Shown here in pieces: positions 33,935 to 41,476 of a stretch of 64,000 nucleotides of DNA. Numbering within the stretch: position 1 is the stretch's first letter; every line of letters starts with the position of its first letter. The position numbers were made by a program, and so were the translations under genes. The notes below the pieces were generated by a model. That model was not told the origin of the DNA. It saw only the letters and a program-made list of their open reading frames with translations, and ran no database searches. Origin of the DNA: Actinomadura sp. DC4 (GTDB lineage Bacteria; Actinomycetota; Actinomycetes; Streptosporangiales; Streptosporangiaceae); the NCBI RefSeq assembly GCF_030406325.1, contig NZ_JAUEQY010000002.1:124001-188000 (forward strand), read 5' to 3'.

Positions 33935-36262
33935 GTGCGCATCGCGATCGTCGGCGGCGGCCCCGGCGGGCTCTACTTCGCGGCCCTGACCAAGCGGCTC
34001 GACCCCCGGCACGAGGTCACCGTCTGGGAGCGCAACGCGCCCGACGACACCTTCGGTTTCGGCGTGGTCTTCTCCGACGAGACACTCGGCGGCATCGAGC
34101 ACGCCGACACGGAGATCTACCAGGCCATGCAGCGGGAGTTCGCCCGCTGGGACGACATCGACGTGCACTACCGGGACACCGTGCTCACCTCCGGCGGCCA
34201 CGGGTTCGCCGCGATGAGCCGCAAGCGGCTGCTGGGCATCCTCCAGGCGCGGTGCGCCGCGCTCGGCGTGAGCGTCCACTTCCGCGCCGAGGCGCCCGAC
34301 GTCGCGCGGCTCTCCTCCGCGTACGACCTGGTGGTCGCCGCCGACGGGGTCAACTCGGGCCTGCGGACGAGGTTCGCCGAGACCTTCGGGCCCCGCCTGG
34401 AGACGCGGCGCTGCAAGTACATCTGGCTGGGCACGGACCTGGTCTTCGACGCCTTCACGTTCCACATCCTCGACACTCCCGCCGGGGTCATGCAGATCCA
34501 CGGCTACCCGTACGGGCGCGACGCGAGCACCTTCATCCTGGAGCTGCACGAGGACGTCTGGCGGCGGGCCGGCTTCCGCGCCGCCGAGGGCCTGGCGCCG
34601 GGCGAGAGCGACGAGCCCTCCATCGAGCTGATCCGCTCGCTGTGCGCGGAGGTGCTCGGCGGGCACCGGGTGTTCGCCAACAACTCCCGCTGGACGAGCT
34701 TCACGACCGTACGCTGCGAGAACTGGCACCACGGCAACGTCGTCCTGCTCGGGGACGCCGCCCACACCGCGCACTTCTCCATCGGCTCGGGCACGAAGCT
34801 GGCCATGGAGGACGCGCTCGCGCTGGCCGCGTGCCTGCACGAGCGGCCCGGGGTGGACGAGGCGCTGACGGCGTACGAGGAGGAGCGGCGGCCCGTGGTC
34901 GCCTCGACACAGCGGGCGGCCCAGGCGAGCCTGGAGTGGTTCGAGAACATCGGCCAGTACACCGGGCAGGATCCGCACCAGTTCGCGTTCAACATCGTCA
35001 CGCGCAGCCGCCGCGTCACCTACGACAACCTGCGCGTCCGCGACCCGGAGTTCGTCGCGGACATCGACCGCTGGTTCGCGGCCGGCGGGGAGGTGCGGCC
35101 GCCGATGTTCCAGCCGTTCCGGCTGGGCGGCCTGGAGCTGGCCAACCGCGTGATCGTCTCGCCGATGGACATGTACTCCGCGCGCGACGGCGTGCCCGGC
35201 GACTTCCACCTCGTGCACCTGGGCGGCAAGGCGCTCGGCGGCGCCGGGCTGGTGATGACCGAGATGGTGTGCGTGTCGCCGGAAGGGCGGATCACGCCGG
35301 GATGTACGGGCATGTACACCGCCGAGCACGAGTCCTCCTGGCGGCGGATCGTGGAGTTCGTGCACGACCGGACGGATGCCAAGATCGGCCTGCAGCTCGG
35401 GCATTCCGGGCGCAAGGGGTCGACGCGGCTCATGTGGGAGGGCATCGACCGGCCGCTGCCGTCGGGCAACTGGGAGGTCTGCGGCCCGTCGCCGATCCCG
35501 TACGCGGCGGCGAACCAGACGCCGCGCGAGCTGGACCTCGCCTCGCTTCGCGCGATCAGGGAGCAGTTCGTCGCCTCGGCGCGGGCCGGCGTACGGGCCG
35601 GCTTCGACCTGCTCGAACTCCACTGCGCCCATGGGTACCTGCTGTCGTCGTTCCTGTCGCCGCTGACGAACCGGCGCACGGACGCGTACGGCGGCTCGCT
35701 CGCCGCCCGGCTCCGCTATCCGCTGGAGGTCTTCGACGCCGTACGCGCGGTCTGGCCCGGGCCGTTGACCGTACGCATCTCGGCCACCGACTGGCACGAG
35801 GGCGGCATCGGCGCGGAGGACTCCGTGGAGATCGCGCGCGCCTTCGCCGAGCACGGCGCGAACGGCATCGACGTCTCGACCGGGCAGGTCGTCAGCGAGG
35901 AGACCCCGGCGTTCGGGCGCAGTTACCAGACACCGTACGCCGACCGGATCCGTAACGAGATCGGCCTCAAGTACGGCGTCGCGGTGATCGCGGTCGGCGC
36001 GATCTCCTCCTATGACGACGTGAACTCCGTCATCCTGGCGGGCCGCGCGGACCTGTGCGCGCTGGGCCGTACGCACCTGTACGACCCGCAGTGGACGCTG
36101 CACGCGGCGGCGGAGCAGAGGTACGCGGGGGTCCGCTGGCCGGCCCCGTACGCGGCCGGCAGCCGCCCGCCGCAGGGCGGCCGTACGGACGGGCCCCGGC
36201 CCCGCCTGGACCTGATCCGCCGGGGGGCCTTGGGGACGGCCCACGCCCGCTGGCGCTCTTAG
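33935..36262 (+). CDS. Bifunctional aryl-CoA monooxygenase / Old Yellow Enzyme reductase
   Basis: The 775-aa fusion has an N-terminal FAD monooxygenase (GGGPGG at 7-12, then GDAAHTAHFSIGSGTKLAMEDA near 270) and a C-terminal NADH:flavin oxidoreductase barrel from about 390 (FRLGGLELANRVIVSPMDMYSA, LQLGHSGRKGS, HCAHGYLLSSFLSPLTNRRTDAYGG). This arrangement is that of salicylyl-CoA 5-hydroxylase (SdgC) and 2-aminobenzoyl-CoA monooxygenase/reductase. GTG 33,935 has GGAGG eight bases upstream. It would hydroxylate an aromatic CoA ester and reduce the ring. RidA and PaaX neighbours favour the 2-aminobenzoyl version. Confidence 0.9.
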   Translation: MRIAIVGGGPGGLYFAALTKRLDPRHEVTVWERNAPDDTFGFGVVFSDETLGGIEHADTEIYQAMQREFARWDDIDVHYRDTVLTSGGHGFAAMSRKRLLGILQARCAALGVSVHFRAEAPDVARLSSAYDLVVAADGVNSGLRTRFAETFGPRLETRRCKYIWLGTDLVFDAFTFHILDTPAGVMQIHGYPYGRDASTFILELHEDVWRRAGFRAAEGLAPGESDEPSIELIRSLCAEVLGGHRVFANNSRWTSFTTVRCENWHHGNVVLLGDAAHTAHFSIGSGTKLAMEDALALAACLHERPGVDEALTAYEEERRPVVASTQRAAQASLEWFENIGQYTGQDPHQFAFNIVTRSRRVTYDNLRVRDPEFVADIDRWFAAGGEVRPPMFQPFRLGGLELANRVIVSPMDMYSARDGVPGDFHLVHLGGKALGGAGLVMTEMVCVSPEGRITPGCTGMYTAEHESSWRRIVEFVHDRTDAKIGLQLGHSGRKGSTRLMWEGIDRPLPSGNWEVCGPSPIPYAAANQTPRELDLASLRAIREQFVASARAGVRAGFDLLELHCAHGYLLSSFLSPLTNRRTDAYGGSLAARLRYPLEVFDAVRAVWPGPLTVRISATDWHEGGIGAEDSVEIARAFAEHGANGIDVSTGQVVSEETPAFGRSYQTPYADRIRNEIGLKYGVAVIAVGAISSYDDVNSVILAGRADLCALGRTHLYDPQWTLHAAAEQRYAGVRWPAPYAAGSRPPQGGRTDGPRPRLDLIRRGALGTAHARWRS

Positions 36263-36288
36263 GGTTATTTATGGGGGCCTAGCAGGGT

Positions 36289-36294
36289 TATATT
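36289..36294 (+). promoter_or_regulatory. -10 box of a leaderless promoter before the asparaginase relic
   Basis: TATATT ends seven bases before ATG 36,302. This is the best -10 match seen in the window and suggests the relic was a transcribed gene. Confidence 0.4.
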
Positions 36295-36301
36295 CGAGGT
36301 C

Positions 36302-36914
36302 ATGACCGTTCTGCTGCTGGCGACCAAGGACACGATCGCCTACACGCGGCGTGACGGGCGGCCCGCGATCGCCTCCGGCGCGGAGCTGCTGGACGGCCTC
36401 CGGCTCTCCACCGACGTGACGGCCGAGGACGTCGACGCGGAGCCGAGCTGGGACATCTCGCCGTCGACCATGCTGGCCCTGGCACGGCGCGTACGGCCGG
36501 GTGGAGACGCTGACCGTGGCACCGCCGCCCCGGCCGCCTTCGCCGCCGGGCGAGCCCGAGTCCGACGTCGCTCTCATCAAGACCTATCCGGGCATGGACG
36601 GCACGCTGCTGACGGCGGTCGTGGACGCCGGGGCGCGCGGCGTCGTACTGGAGGGCACGGGGACGGGCAACGTGCCGGTGAGCCTGTTCACGGCGATCAG
36701 CGAACTGACGGGCTGGGGCATCCCGGTGGTCATCGCGTCCCGGTGCCGTACGCGCGAGGTCGCGCTGGAGGAGATGCGCTCTGGGGCGTACGGGCTGGCG
36801 GCCTCGGTGGGCGCGATCGGCGCGCGTGGCCTCGCCGCGCCGAAGGTCCGCGTCGCCCTGATGGTCGCGCTCGGGGCCGGGGGCGACGCGCGGAAGTGGT
36901 TCGAGGCGCTTTGA
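36302..36914 (+). pseudogene. L-asparaginase with internal deletion and frameshift
   Basis: The first frame (from ATG 36,302) encodes an asparaginase N-terminus: VLLLATKDTIAYT in place of the usual TGGTIA, then SGAELLDG and WDISPSTMLALARRVR. A second frame, joined near 36,497, encodes the C-terminal domain (SDVALIKTYPGMDGTLLTAVVDAGARGVVLEGTGTGNVP to the end at 36,914). The catalytic middle with the HGTDT motif, about 100 residues, is missing. The result is an inactive remnant. It sits inside the aryl-CoA cluster between the hydroxylase and the ligase. Confidence 0.8.
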
Positions 36915-36953
36915 CCTTCGCGGGCGCTGCTCGGTCGCGTCGTCGCAGATTAC

Positions 36954-36968
36954 GCCGCATATTGCGGC
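36954..36968. promoter_or_regulatory. Inverted repeat upstream of the aryl-CoA ligase
   Basis: GCCGCA-TAT-TGCGGC is a perfect 6-bp inverted repeat about 80 bases before the ligase ATG. It may be an operator or a weak hairpin; PaaX is a candidate ligand. Confidence 0.4.
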
Positions 36969-37047
36969 CTATTGACTGTCGTCAGAGAAAGTGAATACTG
37001 GTACGCATCGTCGGACATTCCGGAAGTCTGTGCATTCCAGGAAAGAG

Positions 37048-38667
37048 ATGCTCGCGATGCCGCTGTCCCCATCGGCGCACGTCGACACCTTCTGCCGTGA
37101 TCGCCTTCCTCCCCTGGACCGGTGGCCGGATCTGCACTTCGACCTGCCGGAACTCGCGTACCCCGAGCGTCTGAACTGCGCCGAGGAACTCCTGGACGCG
37201 ACCGTGCGCCGCCTCGGCCCGGATCGCCCGTGCCTGCGCACGCCGACGGAGACCTGGACGTACGGCGACCTGCTGCGGCGGGTGGACCGGCTGGCCTGGA
37301 CCCTGGTCGAGGACCACGGCCTGGTGCCGGGGAACCGCGTGCTGCTCCGCGGGCCGAACAACCCATGGCTGGTGGCGTCGTGGCTGGCCGTGCTGAAGGC
37401 CGGCGGAGTCGTTGTGACGACCATGCCCCTGCTGCGGCCGGTGGAGATCGCCACCCTGGTAGAGATCACCGCCCCGAACCTGGCCGTGTGCGATCACCGC
37501 TACACCGAGGACCTGGTGAAGGCGGCGCCCTCGCTGCCCCTGCTGACGTACGGAGATCTGGACTCGCGCCCGGCGAGGCCCGAGCCGTTTCCCGCCGTGG
37601 CGACGGCCGCCGACGACGTGGCGCTGCTCGCCCCGACCTCCGGCACCACCGGCCGGCCGAAGGCCACGATGCACTTCCACCGTGACGTGCTGGCCAACGC
37701 CGACACCTTCGCCAAGTACGTGGTCCGGCCTTCACCGGACGACGTCTTCACCGGCACGCCGCCGATCGGTTTCACGTTCGGCCTGGGCGGCCTCGTGGTC
37801 TTCCCGCTCCGGGTGGGCGCGTCGTCACTGCTGCTGGAGCGCGCCCCCGCCGGGGAACTGGCCGACGCGATCGCCTCTTTCGGCGTGACCGTGCTGTTCA
37901 CCGCCCCCACCGCGTACCGCGCGATGCTGGCGGCGGGCAAGGCGTCCTCGCTGCGGGGGTTGCGGCGATGCGTCTCCGCCGGTGAACACCTGCCTCGTAC
38001 GGTGTGGGAGTCGTTCCACCAGGCCACCGGGATCCGCATCATCGACGGAATCGGCGGCACGGAGATGCTGCACGTGTTCATCTCGGCCGCCGACGACGAC
38101 ATCCGCCCGGGCGCGACGGGCCGGGTCGTCCCCGGATACCGCGCGGCGGTGCTGGACGAGGCAGGCCTGCCCGTGCCGGACGGTGTGCCGGGCCGGCTCG
38201 CGGTCACCGGCCCGACGGGCTGCCGCTATCTGTCCGGCGACCGCCAGGAGATCTACGTTCAGGGCGGCTGGAACATCACCGGCGACACGTACATCCGCGA
38301 CGCCGACGGTTACTTCTGGTTCCAGGCCCGCAGCGACGACATGATCATCTCTGCGGGGTACAACATCGCGGGCCCGGAGGTGGAGCAGGCGCTGCTGGGC
38401 CATCCGGACGTACTGGAGACGGCGGTGGTCGCGGCCCCGGACGCCCAGCGCGGCTCGATCGTCCAGGCGTTCGTGGTCTTGCGCGAGGGGGTGCCGGCGT
38501 CTGCTGTGAAGGCGGTGGAGCTGCAGGAGTTCACCAAGGCCGCGATCGCCCCGTACAAGTACCCGCGCGTGGTGGAGTTCGTCGAGGCCCTGCCGAAGAC
38601 GAACAGCGGAAAGATCCAGCGCTACCGCCTCCGGGAAACCGCCGCCCGCCGCCTGACCGACGTCTAA
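37048..38667 (+). CDS. Aryl-CoA ligase (2-aminobenzoate/salicylate-type)
   Basis: The 539-aa adenylate-forming enzyme shows TSGTTGRPKATMHFHRD (A3), the GGTEMLHVFISA motif, GDTYIRDADGYFWFQARSDDMI (hinge region) and PKTNSGKIQRYRL with the late catalytic Lys. This arrangement is close to benzoate- and 2-aminobenzoate-CoA ligases. It activates the aromatic acid for the bifunctional monooxygenase. ATG 37,048 is favoured by AGGAAAGAG directly upstream; ATG 37,057 is also possible. It lies in the same direction as the hydroxylase. Confidence 0.85.
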   Translation: MLAMPLSPSAHVDTFCRDRLPPLDRWPDLHFDLPELAYPERLNCAEELLDATVRRLGPDRPCLRTPTETWTYGDLLRRVDRLAWTLVEDHGLVPGNRVLLRGPNNPWLVASWLAVLKAGGVVVTTMPLLRPVEIATLVEITAPNLAVCDHRYTEDLVKAAPSLPLLTYGDLDSRPARPEPFPAVATAADDVALLAPTSGTTGRPKATMHFHRDVLANADTFAKYVVRPSPDDVFTGTPPIGFTFGLGGLVVFPLRVGASSLLLERAPAGELADAIASFGVTVLFTAPTAYRAMLAAGKASSLRGLRRCVSAGEHLPRTVWESFHQATGIRIIDGIGGTEMLHVFISAADDDIRPGATGRVVPGYRAAVLDEAGLPVPDGVPGRLAVTGPTGCRYLSGDRQEIYVQGGWNITGDTYIRDADGYFWFQARSDDMIISAGYNIAGPEVEQALLGHPDVLETAVVAAPDAQRGSIVQAFVVLREGVPASAVKAVELQEFTKAAIAPYKYPRVVEFVEALPKTNSGKIQRYRLRETAARRLTDV

Positions 38668-39115
38668 CGCCCGCGGAGTTCCCGGTACGCCTCGCGCAAC
38701 TCGGCCGCTTCGGGCACGTGCGCGACGGCGTCGATCACCTCTCCGGCGCGCCAGTGGTTCGACGGCACGAGCACGCCGCTCGTAACGGCCGCAAGCGTCT
38801 CTTGCACCGCCTCCTCGGGCCGGCCGGCGGCGACCAGAGCGAGAGACAGGTCCAGCCTGGCGGACGCGATCTCCGCGCCCGTCGGCGGCCGTTGACCGGT
38901 GTCTCCAACCGCGCGAGGATCTCCCGGGCGTACAGCTCGGCCTCCGGGTCCCCCAGCCAGGCCAGCGTCGTGGCGGTGTAGGCGTCGGCCTTGGCCGGGT
39001 CGTAGCGGTAGTGGTGCTCCGGCCGGTCCGGCGTCGGCAGGTTCCCGGCCAGCGCGGCCACCCGGTCCAGTTGTGCGTGCTGGGCGCGCGAGGGACGGCT
39101 CACCCCGATGCTCAC
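38664..39115 (-). pseudogene. C-terminal relic of an XRE-type regulator with TPR-like domain
   Basis: The minus strand first encodes AQLDRVAALAGNLPTPDRPEHHYRYDPAKADAYTATTLAWLG and YAREILARLE, then after a frameshift near 38,885 continues SARLDLSLALVAAGRPEEAVQETLAAV and SNHWRAGEVIDAVAHVPEAAELREAYRELRG. These segments are typical of the tetratricopeptide-like C-terminus of actinomycete XRE regulators. The HTH domain is missing. The upstream end abuts the BldC-like relic at about 39,081. Confidence 0.7.
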
Positions 39116-39290
39116 CCCCGGCGGTCATCGCCACTACCGCCTGGCCCATGTCCGTACTCTGCTCGCCCCCGCCGAATAGGACCCGGTCGTGGTCGAGGAC
39201 GCCGTACGCCTGTACGAGCGGGGCTGGACCGTCCGGCAGGTGGCCGCGAAGCGTCAAGGAGCACACCACCCTCCGCGCACGCGGCGTGGT
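39081..39290 (+). pseudogene. Decayed copy of the BldC-like regulator
   Basis: The plus strand encodes WAREGRLTPMLTPGGHRHY, then an in-frame stop after LLAPAE, then EDAVRLYERGWTVRQVAAK, and after a frame change VKEHTTLRARG. Each block matches the intact gene at 1,919-2,248 (WAREGRLAPLLTPGGHRRY; EDAVRLYDEGWTIRQVAE; KKHTTLRNRG). The middle of the second HTH is deleted and the N-terminal end is lost. It is a clear relic of a duplicated regulator, ending just before the hydrolase promoter. Confidence 0.75.
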
Positions 39291-39315
39291 CCAACACAGT
39301 TCGCGGCATCCGGCC

Positions 39316-39352
39316 TTGACAGTGTTAACTAACACCATTAGCTTAAAGCTAA
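39316..39352 (+). promoter_or_regulatory. Promoter with TetR-type operator
   Basis: TTGACA (39,316-39,321) and TAGCTT (39,339-39,344) are separated by 17 bp. The 15-bp palindrome TTAGCTT-A-AAGCTAA (39,338-39,352) overlaps the -10, as expected for a TetR-type repressor site. A TetR gene is the second gene of the operon. Confidence 0.65.
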
Positions 39353-39376
39353 CGATATTAGCCAACGGAGGTTGTC

Positions 39377-40213
39377 ATGACCGAATACCTGACCGTCGAC
39401 GGCGGGACACTCGCGTACGAGGTGACCGGTGAGTCCGGGCCGCTCGTCGTGCTCGCTCACGGCATGGGCGACAGCCGCGAGGCGTACCGCTTCGTCGTGC
39501 CGGAACTGGTGGCGGCCGGATACCGGGTCGCCGCCGTGGACCTGCGCGGGTGTGGTGAGTCCAGCGCGGAGTGGCCCTCCTACACGCGTACGGACATCGC
39601 GGATGATCTGATCGCCCTGCTGAACCACCTGGGCGGCGGTCCGGCGGTGCTGGTCGGGCACTCCATCTCGGGCGGCGCCGCCACGATCGCCGCGGCGAAG
39701 GCGCCGCCTCTGGTCAGCGCGGTGGTCGAGCTGGCGCCGTTCACCCGCAAGCAGAAGATCGCGCTCCGCGACCTGCGGGTGACCCGCTTCCGCCGCAGTA
39801 TGTTCCGCCTGTCCGGCACTGCTCTGTTCGGCAGCGTCGGGCTCTGGAAGAGGTACCTGGAGATCGCCTACCCCGGGCCGAGGCCGGCGGACTGGGACGT
39901 GCGCCTCGATCGGATCGAGGCGATGATGCGCGAGCCGGGCCGGATGAAGGTCATGCAGCGGATGGGCCGGTCCACTCCCGCGGACGCCGGCGCCCAGCTG
40001 GGCAACGTCGGTTGCCCGGTGCTGATCGTGGAGGGCACCCTCGACCCCGACTGGGCCTCACCGCAGACCGAGGGCGAGGCGATCGTGGCCGCGCTGCCGC
40101 ACGGCCTGGGACGCCTTGAGATGATCGCCGGTGCGGGACACTACCCGCACGTCCAGTTCCCCTCTCAGGTGGTCACCATGATGCTGTCGTTCCTGGACTC
40201 CGTCCGTGCCTAG
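39377..40213 (+). CDS. Alpha/beta-fold hydrolase
   Basis: The 278-aa protein has the alpha/beta hydrolase core: VVLAHGMGDS (oxyanion), VDLRGCGES, the nucleophile elbow GHSISGG and a late GAGHYPHVQFP with the catalytic His. A cap region lies at about 130-190. GGAGG precedes the ATG. Its end overlaps the TetR gene by eight bases, so the pair is an autoregulated detoxification-type operon. No substrate can be assigned. Confidence 0.85.
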   Translation: MTEYLTVDGGTLAYEVTGESGPLVVLAHGMGDSREAYRFVVPELVAAGYRVAAVDLRGCGESSAEWPSYTRTDIADDLIALLNHLGGGPAVLVGHSISGGAATIAAAKAPPLVSAVVELAPFTRKQKIALRDLRVTRFRRSMFRLSGTALFGSVGLWKRYLEIAYPGPRPADWDVRLDRIEAMMREPGRMKVMQRMGRSTPADAGAQLGNVGCPVLIVEGTLDPDWASPQTEGEAIVAALPHGLGRLEMIAGAGHYPHVQFPSQVVTMMLSFLDSVRA

Positions 40214-40778
40214 GGCCGGTCTCGACCCGGCCGCGGTCGTCGCGGCCGGCGCGGCGCTCGCCGACGAGGTCGGCTTCGCGAACCTGACCATGGGCCTGCT
40301 GGCCGAACGGGTCGGCGTACGGACGCCGTCGCTCTACAAGCACATCGCGAGCCAGGACGACCTGAACCGCCGGATCGCGACACTCGCCCTCACCGAGGCG
40401 GCCGACGCGGTGGGGGCGGCCGTGCAGGGATACGCGGGCCGCGACGCGCTCGCCGCCGCCGCCCACGCGTTCCGCGACTTCGTGCTCACCCATCCGGGCC
40501 GGTACGCGGCCACTATCGGCGTCGAGCCGACCGGCCCGGACGACCCGCTCGCGGTCGAGGGGGCACGCGCGCTGGACTCGTTCAGAGCGGTACTCCGGGC
40601 GTACTCCATCGGACCGGACGAAACGGACCATGCGCTGCGCGCGCTGCGCAGCTTCTTCCACGGCTTCGCCACCCTGCAGTCCGCACACGGCTTCCAGTGG
40701 TCCGCCGACGTCGACGAGAGCTTCGAGTGGCTCATCGAGCTCGTCGACCGCGGCCTGCGCCGCGCCTCCTCGGAGTAG
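40206..40778 (+). CDS. TetR-family transcriptional regulator
   Basis: The 190-aa protein has a TetR HTH (GFANLTMGLLAERVGVRTPSLYKHI, residues about 23-47) and a C-terminal ligand domain ending FHGFATLQSAHGFQWSADVDESFEWLIELVDRGL, which is the WHG-type C-terminus. The GTG start lies inside the hydrolase stop region. It probably binds the TTAGCTT palindrome upstream of the operon and senses a small ligand linked to the hydrolase. Confidence 0.88.
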   Translation: MPRAGLDPAAVVAAGAALADEVGFANLTMGLLAERVGVRTPSLYKHIASQDDLNRRIATLALTEAADAVGAAVQGYAGRDALAAAAHAFRDFVLTHPGRYAATIGVEPTGPDDPLAVEGARALDSFRAVLRAYSIGPDETDHALRALRSFFHGFATLQSAHGFQWSADVDESFEWLIELVDRGLRRASSE

Positions 40779-40819
40779 GTCGGGGTCAACGCACCCTCGC
40801 GTGAGGTAGGCGGGTCTTG

Positions 40820-40833
40820 ACGATGCGCATCGT
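40820..40833. promoter_or_regulatory. Perfect palindrome upstream of the HipA-like/DUF3037 pair
   Basis: ACGATGCGCATCGT is a perfect 14-bp palindrome overlapping a TTGACG. It lies about 85 bp before the GTG of the HipA-like gene. It may be an operator; no regulator is encoded beside it. Confidence 0.4.
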
Positions 40834-40903
40834 TCCAACGGTTGCACGAACGCGCGGGTAAAGCTCAAGCCCAGAGACGACCTCTTCCCTTATCTCGATC
40901 GTC

Positions 40904-40909
40904 TAGGCT
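40904..40909 (+). promoter_or_regulatory. -10 box of a leaderless promoter for the HipA-like gene
   Basis: TAGGCT lies eight bases before GTG 40,918, a spacing typical of leaderless actinomycete transcripts. It supports the choice of that start. Confidence 0.5.
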
Positions 40910-40917
40910 GCCACATA

Positions 40918-41469
40918 GTGAGCAGATACCGACGGGGTCGCGTGGTAGCCCGGACGAATTGGACTGGACTCGTCTCCGGTCGACGCACAGATGACTTCAA
41001 CGGGCTGAGCATCGTCGCTCCGGTCAACGAGGCCGGACGCAGTTGGGGCGGGCCGTTTCGGGCGGTTGCAAGTGATGGAAATGATTATTTCGTCAAGTGT
41101 CTCAGCGCCTGCCCACAGGGGGAACAAGCCTCGCTCGCCATCGAGTTGATCGTGGCGCGAGTCGGGACCCTGATCAATGCGCCCGTCTGCTCCACCAGCC
41201 TCATCCGTATCCCTGAGGAGATCGCGGGATGGGAGTGCCGTCCCGGTAAGCCGTTACACGCCGGCCTGGCACACGCGAGTCTGGCCCTTAATCGAGCCGA
41301 AGAGGGCCGCCCCCGACTGGAGTATCGGACTCAGGACGATAACCGGCGTCGCCATGTCGGCATATATGCCCTGGTGAGCGACGAGGATCTCGAGGATCTC
41401 GGCTGGTTCCTGCAAGTCCGGGCACCGGCCGTCGCCGCCAGGGTGAGAACGCCGACCGGAAGGGGCTGA
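40918..41469 (+). CDS. HipA-like kinase (HipA_2 type) lacking the catalytic core
   Basis: The 183-aa protein matches the two ends of HipA_2-type kinases: an N-terminal part (GGPFRAVASDGNDYFVKCLS with Lys60 as likely nucleotide-binding lysine, then LAIELIVARVGTLINAPV, DDNRRRHVGIYAL) and a C-terminal end (SDEDLEDLGWFLQVRAPAVAARV). The middle, about 100 residues that carry the catalytic Asp and the metal-binding motif in the family, appears removed in frame at about 41,373. The gene still has a leaderless promoter and precedes an intact DUF3037 gene. GC content is lower than that of its neighbours. Loss of kinase activity is inferred from remembered family layout, not from an alignment. Confidence 0.65.
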   Translation: MSRYRRGRVVARTNWTGLVSGRRTDDFNGLSIVAPVNEAGRSWGGPFRAVASDGNDYFVKCLSACPQGEQASLAIELIVARVGTLINAPVCSTSLIRIPEEIAGWECRPGKPLHAGLAHASLALNRAEEGRPRLEYRTQDDNRRRHVGIYALVSDEDLEDLGWFLQVRAPAVAARVRTPTGRG

Positions 41470-41476
41470 GGGTGGA

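Noticed and set aside
33530-36244. Open frame of 904 codons on the minus strand
   Set aside because: It is antisense to the bifunctional monooxygenase, with Arg/Pro/Gly/Val-rich low-complexity composition typical of a shadow frame.
40800-40840. Possible tRNA-like or attachment-site structure at the edge of the low-GC pair
   Set aside because: Only a 14-bp palindrome is present; no cloverleaf and no direct repeat at the other end was found.
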